Positions 1-11,147 of a DNA stretch of 64,000 nucleotides are shown in pieces. The notes under the pieces were generated by a model, which was not told where the DNA came from, searched no databases, and saw only the letters and a list, made by a program, of their open reading frames with translations. Each line of letters begins with the position of its first letter. Position 1 is the stretch's first letter. Location: positions 2,014,269 to 2,078,268 of the forward strand of contig KB722738.1 of assembly GCA_000349905.1 (NCBI GenBank). Reading direction: 5' to 3'. Made by a program: the position numbers and the translations under genes. Source of the stretch: Volvariella volvacea V23 (lineage: Eukaryota; Basidiomycota; Agaricomycetes; Agaricales; Pluteaceae).

Positions 1-1312
1 TCCTCTTTCCCGCGCCCTTTGACTCTCATCGTCGCCCCGTGCTTTGTGTTTTGTCTGACTTCGAAGTTCAGTGGTTCATGCTCTCTCGTCATAATCACAT
101 CGATTTGATATATATACACGTCTACGTTTTTATTTCCTCCATCTCTTCCCTTTTTTATTTTAGTTTTCATCGACGCTCATCTCGGCATTCCTCATCCTTC
201 CCTCCTCTCGTTCGTTAATTTCCTTTTTTTTCTCGCTCTCGCTTTGGTCTCCCCTCCTTCTGTCATGGTCTCTTACGTAGGTTCAGGCTTCAGGTACACA
301 TTAAGGTTTAAGTCACAGGTCTTAAGTCGGGACATCTTCATGGATATTTTCGATTTTTGGATATGACTTCTTTCCTACCCCTTACTACCCGTCATCACCC
401 TATTCCTTTCCTACTCGCAGGTACTAGGACAGACATGGACCAGGTCTCACAAGGCTACATTTTATGCATCTATCATGCATTTTACTTCTCCACTTCCAAC
501 TCCAACCTTATCACCCTCGTTTAACTTTTTTTATTTTCCTTGATCCGCTCTCCGGAAGATCATTGATCGTACACCATTCTCTCACCTATAGCATCTCAAT
601 ACCATACCCACATCCCATTGCCCATAACCCATCCCCCTCTTCCCGTCCTCATCACTATCACCGCCATCGCCGTCCCTACGCTATTAAGTCTCTCAAATCC
701 TAAACTCCCTCACGGCCACATCTCCGAGCGAGCGAGCGTTTTGTCCTTGGCCTCCACCATCTACGTCTACCCCTATCTCTATCTCCATCTCCCTAACAAC
801 TATTATCAGTCTTGTTTTTTTTCTCAGTCTCAAGTCTTCTTATATCTGTCAACTCTCTCCCACCTTGTATTATTTAGATACGTACTGGAAGTACATAACT
901 CTCACTATCCTCTATATATATCTTTTTCTTTTTTTGGTCTACTTCACGTTTTTAAGTTCTCGGCGATGTTCATGTCTTTAACGTCATTTCTAAGTATGAA
1001 TTAAATCAATCACAATTGATACCTTGCCGAGGGTGTGAGATTGCGATGATACTGGTAAAGTACCCCTTCAACGACACAATTCTGGGCCAAATAAGAATTA
1101 CGAAAGACCAGAACTCTGAATGATAATTGTCCAAGGGAATAACATAAACCAGGACCTGGCTACATACGAGGTCTCATACGCCCAGCCTATATCAATAAAG
1201 TAGCCGAAACGCTTCACAAAACTGTGTGCTTGGAGCGTCTAACGATAAAGTCGCGAGTGTGGTGTCCGCCACAGCACCCGACCATCACAGAACCAAACAC
1301 CAGGCTCAGGCC
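1..1312. other. Non-coding upstream region, pyrimidine-rich
   Basis: I find no supportable gene here. Roughly the first 960 bases are strongly C/T-rich on the plus strand, with many TCTC and CCTC runs and T tracts, which is typical of fungal promoter or UTR sequence. The short reading frames in it are low-complexity Ser/Leu/Pro/His translations and look like by-products of base composition. The stretch from about 1010 to 1312 is compositionally normal and is the likely promoter and leader of the F-box gene starting at 1313. Confidence 0.5.
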
Positions 1313-3478
1313 ATGACCAGCACCTCCCCCACATTCGACGAGCTATCCAACCAAATCAATGCATTGACTTCTCAAAAGCACAACCTTCTCAACCAAATCT
1401 CTCTCATAGACTCCGAACTCAACTCTGCGCAGATTCAGCTCAACTTCCTCTTGAACCAGAGACTCCCCATATCTCATTTGCCTTCAGAATTGCTTGAAGA
1501 GATTTTTCATGTTGCCCAGTCCATTCACCCGCCTTCATTGAAGCAGGTGTCTCAGGTGTCAAAGCATTGGAGATCCGTTGCATTGGGTACTCCCACCCTT
1601 TGGAGGGTTATTGACATAGTAGTGCCCTCAAAGTATCAGCCGTCGGGCACGCACATGCCACGGCACATTGCAGATTCTCCGAGCGGTACCAACATAGCCT
1701 TCATCCGAGCCTCTATCGATCGTTCAATAGCAAAACTCACCAACTATCTAATTCGCTCAGACCCCTGTCCAATCGACATCAGGCTGAATGTTACAGTCAC
1801 GCATACCCTAGAACGTCTAATCGAAATCATAAAACCCCATGCTCATAGATGGCGAAGGTTGGCTATCAATGTGACGGATGCCAAGACGAAGAAAGAGTTG
1901 AGGGCGCCATTGCACAACGTGCATGCGCCTTTGTTGGAACATTTATCATTGAGGATTGGCGTTTGGCAAAATGATTATTCGGGGATACCGAGGATGATTA
2001 GGTTGATGGAAGAACCGGACCTGCGAAAGTTTGGGAGTAGGGCTAGAATCCTGAAAGGGAGAGGAAACGGAGAAGATGGAAGTGATGTCGACACCAAAAG
2101 ATCAAGTATATCCTCCTTGGACCCTGCCGACACGAATGGCGTAGAATCCGAGTCTCCTGTCCAGGATTTGGGCTCCTCTGAAGCGCCTTTAGCGTCACCC
2201 GCCCCACAATTGAGATTCGTTCGACTCTCTGGGGGTGCATTGTGCACATTGCATCCTCCTCTCGCGACTGTTACGACACTCCACCTGGAAGGTCTGCCCT
2301 TCAACGCAGATATCAACGATCCCAACAATCCACGTTTAATGCCTTGGTCTAAATTTCGGTCCTTCTTCACTGGTTTACTTCTTCTAACGAACCTTTCGTT
2401 GAACCAAATATCTATCAACGAACACAGTCCGCTGAAGCACCCGCTAGACATACCCACTTTAAGGGCCTTAAGGATCTGCGGGGGTCGGACGCCATTACAA
2501 AAGATACTGCCAAAGCTGAATCTACCTAATATGGAGTATCTTACGCTTCATGATGTTGGAGATTTTCCTTTGTCGTTTGCCAACCATTCTAACTCATTGA
2601 CATCAACGACAACTGACACGGCATCAAATTCAGACACCATCACCACCCCTTCCCCTACTTCATCGAGGTCTCCTACATCACCATTCCCATCGTTACGCAT
2701 TCTATCGCTTACCAGGTGTAATTTCAACCTAGTTCAAGTATTCTCGGTGGTACGGACGTTCAGAGAAATCGAGGTTGTCAAAATAGATGATTGCATTCCT
2801 GACATCTACCGTGTCCTCGGGCCGACTGTTGTTGGTGCAAATACCACTCCTGGTACCACCGCCACCACCACGAACTCGACAAACACTTCAACAGCTTCCG
2901 CATCGTCTCCAAGCAACTCCTCTTCGTCTTTTTCTTCATCCTCTTCATCACCTTCGACACCGACCGCTCCATATTCAATTTCTAATTCGGCCGATAGGTT
3001 ACGTAGCCCGCATGACGGTCCCGGATGGCCCAAGCTCCAAACGATGGTCATAGCTAGCCTTCAGCCACCCGATGTTCGCCTCTTCTGTGCAATGTTGCAA
3101 AACAGGCAAGATGCCAAGATGCAGGTGAAGAGGGTCATCCTCGGGAGGAGGACGAGACAAGTACTCAAGCAGAAGAACAAGTTGGAGTGGGTGAGAGCTG
3201 TCATTGAAGGGAGCAGATGGTTGGAAGACACTACGGCTACAGGTAACTCGGGTTCAGGTTGGAGCGCGACTGGAGCACGGAGGTTGCAGCGTAAGGATAC
3301 GCTTTTGACTTCGAGTGAGCCTGCAGGCGGGGCGAGTAGTTCAGTTCAGGATTTGGGCGCATGGAGATCGGTGATGGACATGAGAGCTACGGGGGTGCTC
3401 GAAATGGAGCTGGAGAATTCAGTGTGGCCGAATGAGTTGGGGTACGAGGATTTGGATGATATTTGGGGAGACTCTTGA
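1313..3478 (+). CDS. F-box protein with N-terminal coiled coil, single exon
   Basis: Single-exon gene for about 721 residues. The ATG at 1313 is chosen because the frame upstream of it has no ATG. The N-terminus is a heptad-rich helix (about residues 6-45) running directly into an F-box: LPISHLPSELLEEIF, then a conserved Trp (KHWRSVAL) and PTLWRVIDI. This coiled coil plus F-box layout is very common in mushroom genomes. The middle contains leucine-rich stretches of the kind that form degenerate LRRs, and two Ser/Thr-rich low-complexity inserts (about residues 430-460 and 530-590). F-box proteins recruit substrates to SCF ubiquitin ligases through Skp1; that role is inferred from the family and the substrate is unknown. 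The reading frame is intact throughout. Confidence 0.85.
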   Translation: MTSTSPTFDELSNQINALTSQKHNLLNQISLIDSELNSAQIQLNFLLNQRLPISHLPSELLEEIFHVAQSIHPPSLKQVSQVSKHWRSVALGTPTLWRVIDIVVPSKYQPSGTHMPRHIADSPSGTNIAFIRASIDRSIAKLTNYLIRSDPCPIDIRLNVTVTHTLERLIEIIKPHAHRWRRLAINVTDAKTKKELRAPLHNVHAPLLEHLSLRIGVWQNDYSGIPRMIRLMEEPDLRKFGSRARILKGRGNGEDGSDVDTKRSSISSLDPADTNGVESESPVQDLGSSEAPLASPAPQLRFVRLSGGALCTLHPPLATVTTLHLEGLPFNADINDPNNPRLMPWSKFRSFFTGLLLLTNLSLNQISINEHSPLKHPLDIPTLRALRICGGRTPLQKILPKLNLPNMEYLTLHDVGDFPLSFANHSNSLTSTTTDTASNSDTITTPSPTSSRSPTSPFPSLRILSLTRCNFNLVQVFSVVRTFREIEVVKIDDCIPDIYRVLGPTVVGANTTPGTTATTTNSTNTSTASASSPSNSSSSFSSSSSSPSTPTAPYSISNSADRLRSPHDGPGWPKLQTMVIASLQPPDVRLFCAMLQNRQDAKMQVKRVILGRRTRQVLKQKNKLEWVRAVIEGSRWLEDTTATGNSGSGWSATGARRLQRKDTLLTSSEPAGGASSSVQDLGAWRSVMDMRATGVLEMELENSVWPNELGYEDLDDIWGDS

Positions 3479-4069
3479 CCGGTGGTTTTTGGCTGGGGTA
3501 TTGTTCCTTTGTTTCTTGCATGTCTTGGTTGTAATGATTCGGACACGAAAGACCTAGATGATGTACTTTTACTTTGGGCTTTTGGTCATGGAATCAGCGA
3601 TCTTGGATATAAAACGATTTGTTGATTTACTCGACGTTCGTCTGTTTGTGTCGTACAAGACCCTTCAATACGAAGTCCTGGTGCCATACTCTATTAATCT
3701 AACAGTGGGGGATGCTTAAATCGAACTGGCCATCGGTTCCAACTCCTTCCCGAATCGCACATGATCACCCAACATGAGGGCGATAATCCCGCAGCGTCAA
3801 CCATCCGACAGCAAGCACGACAATTTCCAAAAACGGAAGCTTTCATCTATGCCCACCGGGCATTTCGTGAAACTTTCGAATCAGGCAATACCCTTTGACG
3901 ATGGAATGGACGATGAATGGATGAATGATCATGTGCCTGCTCTAGGGAACTGAGGGGCTGTCTGTCCTCTTCCTCTCATACCCCTCCGATACTGCTATTG
4001 CGGACTCCCCTCCTGTGTACCAGTACCCAACAATATTCGACATTCCGAGCCTACTCTTAGTCTTCAATC
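3479..4069. other. Intergenic region between F-box genes
   Basis: About 590 bp with no supportable gene. It should contain the terminator of the F-box gene ending at 3478 and the promoter of the paralogue array that starts at 4070. A CT-rich stretch lies just upstream of that start (about 3965-4010). No repeat or RNA gene was recognised. Confidence 0.4.
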
Positions 4070-5470
4070 ATGGCCCTTGTTGGAAAGCAAGATCTTCCTC
4101 AGGAACTCGTCAATGAGATTATTAGCAATCTCCGCAATGATAGATTCTCCCTCAAACGCTGTAGTCTCGTTTCCCGTGCATTCACTCTAGCCTCCCAGCC
4201 TCTCCTCTTCACAAGGTTGAGCCTGGAAATTGCAGACGATAACCCGAAGGCGACCGAGAAAAGTATACAACGCTTCCAATCCATTCTTTCGACCTTCTCA
4301 GTCCGGACTCCTAGTTGTTTGGAGTATGTCCAAGCTCTGTTTCTGCGGATAGGGACATGCGGGCCTAGCGTTCCAACCCTCGTCGAGATTATTATCCGGC
4401 TGGTCAACGTAAACCGATTACATCTGGACTGTAGGGGCTGTAATAAATTCAGCGAGCCCCTGATTTACCACATTTGCAAGCCTGCTGTCGCCCACATCGT
4501 CCTCCTTAATTCATTCACATCAGCATTCCCATCCCACCACCTTCGGCGGTGTACATCCCTCCAAGGGTTGTTCATCCTTTCCTCCGAGCTCACCGCCAAT
4601 AACTCCATCGCCAATCTTGCTGGATTCCCGGAATCATCGACTTCCAATCCTCCTGTTCCCATTAAATCTTTGACAGTCCACACGCCTTCCGGTCACATCG
4701 TCGAGGATTGGTTGGAATCTCCCGACTGCCCCATCACCTTCCAGAGTTTAACTTCGTTATCGCTCCTCAACCTATCTACGAGGGACTTTCGAGCGTTTGC
4801 GCAGGTACTTCCAAGCGTTTCAGGCGCATTGGAGTCGCTGAAGATCAGCCCGCCCGCAAATTTAACGTGTAATTACCCTTCCAGTCTATTTTCATCTACC
4901 AACTCAATGTGCTTATTATAACCGCTATGTTTATTCAGTCCAAGCTCTAGGGATAGACCACGCCTTGGAGAACACCGTTCTAGTTGACCTATCGGCCCTT
5001 ACTCGCTTGAAACGGCTTACATTCATCATTCACGAATTACACTTTACATTCTTTCCCTGGATCATATCCCAACTCTTAACCGTATCCACTCCAAATAGTC
5101 TTGGATTTCTACGCCTAGAAATCGTCACCGATGTAACACCCCCTTTTGACATTCCAACTTTCAGGAAGAAATGGGAGAAGCTAGATAGTACACTTGCAGA
5201 TGCAAGATTTGACGATTTACGGGACATGCAGATACTGATTGAGCCAGATGGTTATCAAACTGTCCACGCCAAACACCCTGTGGAGTATTTCACATGGCTT
5301 GGGAAAGTGTTATTGAAGACGAGGCAGAGAAAGAAGCTTCTTATTGGTTCTGAGGTTAACTCCCAGGAGGTGCTGTAAGTCGACCTGCTGGTTTGTGTCT
5401 TGTGTGCCATCGCTAAAGGCAGTACTTTAGGATGTCCGTAGAGGGCTGGTTGAAGAATAGAAACGCGTAA
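4070..5470 (+). CDS. F-box-like protein, array copy 1
   Basis: First of four tandem paralogues. Exons 4070-4868, 4939-5374 and 5431-5470 give 424 residues. The intron positions are supported by the paralogues downstream: the first intron falls after the ESLK-SPP motif (phase 1), the second after a GSE-acidic motif (phase 2), and the last exon encodes only MSVEGWLKNRNA. The N-terminus (DLPQELVNEIISNL, then CSLVSRAF and QPLLFTRLSL) is a degenerate F-box helix pair. The rest is leucine-rich with no catalytic motif (HHLRRCTSLQ, SLTSLSLLNLS). Role in an SCF ubiquitin ligase is inferred from the family only. The frame is intact after splicing. The exact first donor (GTAATT at 4869) is the weakest of the calls but is the one that keeps the frame shared with the paralogues. 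Confidence 0.8.
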
Positions 5471-5723
5471 AATAATAGAAGAATATGCACAATTACTCTG
5501 GATGAAATGATGCAGCTCGATAGCGGCACCAGTTTTGTGCCTCTTGCAAATTGGATAACTATTATCACCGCTCAATTTCATGTGCTGGCCTGTCCAGACA
5601 TTTTCGATGCAAACCGTAGTTTATTGTCCCCGGTAGACCGCTCGGCTAATACCGAATGTTCTTACGTGTTGCAGAGAATAAATAGGTTTCCCCCTTTCCT
5701 GTCTCTATACCAATTATTCCCTA

Positions 5724-7120
5724 ATGCCTCTCATCGGTGGACGATATATTCCTCAAGAGCTTGTTGACGCCATTGTCAACAAACTCGCCAGCGAAAAGGA
5801 AGATCTCAAAAGCTGTAGTCTCATCTCCCAGGCATGGAGCCCTTCAGCTCAGCGTCTCCTCTTCTCGCGCTGGACTCTAACTGTTCCCAGTGAGTACGGC
5901 AGAGAAATAATTATCAGAAATGTACAACGCTTTCAAGATATCCTCTCCACGTTATCTGTCAGAGCTCCGAGCTGTTTGGAGTATATCCAGGAATTATCGC
6001 TGCGCATAGGGAACTGTCGATCTAGCATCCCAGCATTGGTCGGGGTCGTGGCCCGGCTAGTCAACTTGAAGCGACTATCCTTGGACTTCAGCCGGTGTTC
6101 AGAATTCAACGAGGACCTTATTTTCCACTGCCTCAAACCGACTATCACCCACGCTACTATTTACCAGGCTACCAGCCCGGGCTTTCCTTCCCATCTCTTT
6201 CACCAATGTAGTTCCCTTCAGGAATTAGTCATCGACACCTCAAGATTAGCCGCTAAAGAGGTGCACGTACTTGACGAACAATCTGCAATTCCAGAGTCAT
6301 TGGCATCCCATTCCCGTGTTCCCATAAATTCCTTGACTGTCCATGGATTTCTGGACGACTTTTTCAACCAATGGCTAGACTCTCCCAAATGTCCAATCAC
6401 CATCCAGAATTTGACTTCGCTATCGTTAAGCGGACGGTGTATGGATTTCAAAAAGATTTCCCGAGTGCTTTCAACACTTTCGAGAACATTGGAGTCGCTG
6501 AAGCTTACCCCGCCCCAAGAATGTAAGCACCTTTCCTTCCATTCACACATTCGCAGGCCTCACGATTGTTTCATCGCTTTAGGTCTATCTTCGGCGCAAG
6601 AGCCTACCGACTCAGAGGATTTTATACTGATCAAGTTATCTCGCACACCCCCCCGCCTAAAACGACTCGAATTTAATATTGAGGAAGACTGTGAAACACC
6701 TTATACGTACTTCCCTTGGCTGATGTCCCAGCTCTTGACGATATCCATCCCGGACAACATGCTCGAGTATTTGGTCATACGCATTAACCTTGACGAAGTC
6801 TCAGCTTACTTGAATAACCCGAGGATGCAGAAGCGATTGGGAAAATTGGATAATATCCTTGCGAAAGCAACTTTTGACAGGTTGCGAGAGGTGCATATAC
6901 TAGTTGAGAATGATGCCTGGATTGAACGCCCGATAGAAGACTGGGTGTGGCTCGGAGACGTATTGCCGAGAATGAGGGAAAGAAGAAAGTTACTTGTTGG
7001 TTCTGAGGCAGAAGGCGTGATGTGAGTTTGCTTGCTTACCATTTAATCTGACCTCACTGATACAAACGTGGCGCTAGAATGTCTGTAGAAGATTGGTTGA
7101 AGAGACGGCGTGAGATTTAA
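5724..7120 (+). CDS. F-box-like protein, array copy 2
   Basis: Second paralogue, starting 253 bp after copy 1. Exons 5724-6522, 6583-7021 and 7078-7120 give 426 residues, almost the same exon lengths as copy 1 (799 and 436-439 bp for the first two). N-terminus YIPQELVDAIVNKLAS, then CSLISQAW and QRLLFSRWTL, is the F-box-like segment; the remainder is leucine-rich. The terminal exon encodes IMSVEDWLKRRREI. The first intron (6523-6582) is exactly 60 bases and has no in-frame stop, so an unspliced transcript would still translate with 20 extra residues. I treat it as an intron because copies 1, 3 and 4 need a splice at the same place. All key segments seen in copy 1 are kept, so this copy looks functional. 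Confidence 0.82.
6523..6582 (+). other. Stop-free 60-base intron of array copy 2
   Basis: Begins GTAAGC and ends TTTAG. Its length is a multiple of three and it contains no in-frame stop. Paralogous introns at the same position (4869-4938, 8327-8390, 9936-9990) are 70, 64 and 55 bases. Confidence 0.7.
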
Positions 7121-7536
7121 CGGACAGGACCAGGCGATAGGGAGGAACGTAGTCGATGTGGATTCTCTGACGTTATGCCCCGGAAGAGTCCCCTGTTGAA
7201 TTACCTAACAAATGATATATGGCTAGACGTAGCAACGATAAGGCATTACACGTTTAATGAATGACCGATAAATCAATCGCTCTAAGCCATTCATCATAAC
7301 ATTGGCATAAACCTTGAGAGCAACGGTTTATAGATCCAAGGCTCGAGTCCTGATCAATTGCTTTGATTTTACCCACCATGCAAATAACACACCAGAAGGA
7401 ATTGTAACACGTTGTGTCTACATCGGCGTCTATCAGAATCAATCACTATATGAGCTCCAGAGATGCTATCTGATGGTATTGGACGCTATTTCTCTTCGTT
7501 TGCATATCGCATTCTCCTGCCCCCACAAAGCTCCCA
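7121..7536. other. Intergenic region between array copies 2 and 3
   Basis: About 416 bp without a supportable gene. It separates two paralogues and presumably holds the copy 2 terminator and the old promoter of pseudogene copy 3. Nothing else was recognised. Confidence 0.4.
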
Positions 7537-8934
7537 ATGTCTCTTACGGACAATGCCCCTCAGGAACTCATTAATTCCGCTATCGACCACCTCTTTGACG
7601 AAATAGACTCACTCAAGAGCTGTAGTTTTGTATCCCAGGCCTTCCGCTCACCTTCTCAGCGCCTCCTTTTCTCGAACTTCAATTTGACAATCAATGACCA
7701 CAAACAATCGACGCGAGAAACCACACGGCGCTTTCGGTGCATCCTTTCTACCTTCTCGGCTCGAAGTCCAAGTTGCTTGAGCTGCATGCAGAAACTATCT
7801 CTACGTATCGTATCATGTGGACCAAGCGTTTCACTGCTCATCTAGATCATCACTCGGCTTGTCAACGTAAAGCACCTGCTTTTGGACTTTAGCAGATGCT
7901 CCAAATTGGATGAAAACCTGATTTACCACTGCTGCAAGCCCACAATTAACCACATTTCCGTACTCCAAGCTGTCTCGCCGAGTTTCCCATCTCACCATCT
8001 TCGCCGATGTATATCTCTCAGAGAGCTGGCCATCGAATCGTCAAACATGACAATGGCAAGAGATTCCGTGGTTAAGGACAAATACCCAGAATTGTCAGCA
8101 TCACGGCCATCCGTATGCATCAGCTCGTTGGTGCTCTCCGGAAATGGACTCATGGATGACTTGGTCGATACTTGGCTGAGCCCACAGAATTGTCCAATCT
8201 CCCTCGGTAATCTTACATCACTATCCTTCAGTGAGTGGTATGTCAGTGACTTCCAGAAGCACTTGCCTATATTGGCAGCTGTTTCTAGCACGTTGGAATC
8301 CTTTGAGTTTAATCCTCCTGATGAACGTAAGCGACTTGAATCCTCCTTTTTCGTCTGAGGGTGCTGACTACTACATTAATATTAACCCAGACATATCTTT
8401 AATGATTGACGACAACTCGGCGAAATTTACGTTGATCAAGTTAGCCGATACCCTGCCCCAACTAAAGCGCCTCAACATCGTCATTGAAGAAGACTGTGGT
8501 TCCAAAGAGTCTTACTTCCCCTGGCTCTTAGCACAACTCTCGATCGCCTCCGCTTCAGGCAATAAGTTAGAATTTCTGTGCATACGATTTATCTTTGAGG
8601 AAAGTTGGGCTAATTTTGAAGGTGAAGTGATGAAGAATAAATGGGAAAGGCTTGATGATCTTCTGGCAGAGTCGAAATTTGACTAATTGCAAGAGGTGCA
8701 TATATTGGTTGAGACCATGAATTGGCTTGAACGACCAGTAAAGCATTGGGTATGGCTCGGAGATACATTGCTGAAAACAAGGGAAGGAAAGAAAATTTAT
8801 ATAGGATCTGAAGAAGAGGGCGTGCTGTAAGTCCTCCCAATTCTACGGCGCTCTTCCCACTAATATGACAAAGGAGGTCTGCTGAAGGTTGGCTGAGAGT
8901 ACAGCGTGATAGGGCCGAATATGCAGAATCCTGA
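7537..8934 (+). pseudogene. F-box-like protein, array copy 3, with two premature stops
   Basis: Third paralogue, with exon boundaries matching its neighbours: 7537-8326, 8391-8826 and 8874-8934. Two nonsense codons interrupt it. TAG at 7843-7845 falls where copies 1 and 2 read VEIIIRLVNV and VGVVARLVNL; the frame resumes immediately with ITRLVNV. TAA at 8684-8686 follows KFD, where the paralogues read FDDLRDM and FDRLREV; the frame again resumes with LQEVHILVE. All splice sites remain usable and no frameshift is needed, so decay looks recent. The last exon is still recognisable (SAEGWLRVQRD) although the Met that begins it in copies 1 and 2 is AGG here. A truncated product of about 102 residues holding only the F-box part is possible, but I call it a pseudogene. 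Confidence 0.85.
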
Positions 8935-9157
8935 ACAGAAAGGTATAAACGGGATGTATTTGGGTTCATTGATGATCTACCACACACATACTCCGACTTT
9001 CAGTTATATGCACTGTATGCTAGTCATTCGCTCAATAGGCTTGAAGCTTGAAGTTTGCTCGGCTAACCCCGAAAATCAACCACGCGGTCCCTTGGGCAGT
9101 TACGTCCTTTTACGCCAACGTGCAACACAAAGTTGGGCACATTTCCAACGCTTTGTG

Positions 9158-10427
9158 ATGAAACCTTCAACTGGTTATGATATCCCCCATGAACTCATAG
9201 AAAACATCATCGGCCATCTCTCCAGTCATAAGGCATCACTCAAAAGTTGTGCTCTCATTTCTCGTACATTTACCACATTCTCTCAGCGTCTCCTCTTCTC
9301 TCGTGTTTCTTTAGACATAAACGACTTCGGTGCAGTAGCCCACAGAAATGCACGGAATTTTCGATCCATTCTATCGACATTATCAACTCGTACTCCAAGT
9401 TGTCTGGATTATATCCAGGAACTATCCCTGCGCGTCCAGAAATGCGGATCAAGCATGCCAGCTCTGATTGAGCTCATTGACGGGATCAAGAACGTGAAGA
9501 AGATATCCATGGACTGCGGCAAATGTCCACTGATACGCGAGCAACTGGTCTATGCCTGTTGTAAACCCACAATCACACACTTCTCCATTTCCTATTCTTT
9601 TGACTTTCCTTCACACCATCTTCGCCGATGCATAGCGCTTCGAGCATTTACTATCTCGTGCTCAACGCTTACCACCAGCGATGACACCAAACCCGAATTT
9701 CCGGAGTCAGACCCAGTCAAACCCCAAGTTCCTATCGCTTCCCTGACTCTTGCAGATTCTTTCAGCAATTTCGTTGAGGACTGGATACAATCTCCGTTAT
9801 GTCCTATCAGTATCCAAAATATAACTTCATTGTCATTAAATATGAGCGATCGGAGGGAAATTGAGCAATTCCTGCCAGTGTTGCCGATGATTTCTGAGAC
9901 TCTGAAGTCGCTGACGATGAGCCCACCTTGTGACTGTGAGTACATCCCGTTGGTTCATATTCATTTATAATTGATGTTAGCTACGTTCAGTCCAGTTTTC
10001 TGGGGTGAATGGGGTCTCAGGAGATTCACTCCTATTGATTGACCTATCCATTCTGACTCGCTTGACACGTCTCGAATTTATCATACATGAGAATTGCAAT
10101 TTGGAGGACACATACATCCCATGGGTTGTCTCTCAACTCTCCACTTTCTCCTCAAGTAACAGCAACCTCACTTCACTGCACATTCGAGCCATTATCGACG
10201 AATGGATAGTGGAATTTCCAAGTCCAGAAACGCAGAGAAAATGGGGGAAACTGGACAACACCCTTACAGATGCGCAGTACGATAATTTGCAAAATATTCA
10301 CATTCACTTGCAAGGCAATCGCTGGATTTACCGTCCGGAGGAGCATTTCTCCTGGCTCGAGAGGGTGTTATCAAGAATAAAGGAACGGAAAGCACTTTTC
10401 ATCAGTTCAAAGGACCTCGAGATCTAG
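9158..10427 (+). CDS. F-box-like protein, array copy 4, short C-terminus
   Basis: Fourth paralogue. Exons 9158-9935 and 9991-10427 give 404 residues. The ATG at 9158 (MKPSTGYDIPHELIENII) aligns with the starts of copies 1-3; the frame is open further upstream but without homology. The F-box-like N-terminus (CALISRTF, QRLLFSRVSL) and leucine-rich body are kept. The intron join gives F-Q-F-S-G, matching F-Q-A-L-G in copy 1. Unlike the other copies it stops at SSKDLEI with a TAG just before the expected second donor, and no MSVE-WLK terminal exon follows. It may still be functional with a shortened tail. Role in ubiquitin ligation is inferred from family only. Confidence 0.75.
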
Positions 10428-11147
10428 GATTCTAGCATATATTTCAATTTTGATCCATTTTTTACCTATCAACTAGTCTAGTAGACCGCCGTTGAATTTC
10501 AATAATAATTATTGGTCGTGCTGGAGAAGAAGGGCCTGAGCCAAGGTCAAACCAAGGAGTTGGGGAGTAGTAGCTAGGAACCTAGATCTGGACATCGTTA
10601 ATGGAGGGTCAATCAGGGCATATTCTAGGAGGGTGACGAGTATTCAAGCCAATAGATATCTAATAGCTGCTATGCCAGTGCGTATAAGTAGTCAGCCTTG
10701 CATTCATATTCCCACCCAACATAGTCACCACACACGTTCGACATCTCATTTAGGGTGCCTGAGTTGAAGAACCTTCAGGTTGACGGTGATATGCCGGAGG
10801 AATAAGGCACACAGAGCCAGGAACACATTTACAACCAAGGGCCTACCTTAGAGGTGGAGCTGATGTGAGTCGTGCCGTTCCCACTGAAAGCTAGTCTGGA
10901 GCCATTGTCCTATACACAAATTTGAACGACGAAGGCCCGAGGCGGGTGAACTTATCATCAGCGCCTGCACTGCATTACATCCACCTTTGGTTTACTTGGA
11001 TCGGTTCAAGGGTTATGACAATCAATAGTTGATACACTGCAGGCGGCTATATATTCGAGATCTACCCCACAGGTGCAGTTCATCTCTTGCTAATTCCCTC
11101 CGACATAGCTACTTTCACTGGAAATAATTCCCGTCCCTCCCAACTAA
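10428..11147. other. Intergenic region, possible F-box remnant
   Basis: About 720 bp without an intact gene. Around 10757-10806 a short stretch translates as VPELKNLQVDGDMPEE followed by a stop, which is reminiscent of LRR segments in F-box proteins, but it is too short to assign. The region ends at the uncertain start of a membrane protein. Confidence 0.3.

Noticed and set aside
10757..10806. Short LRR-like peptide after the F-box array
   Set aside because: Too short to separate from chance.
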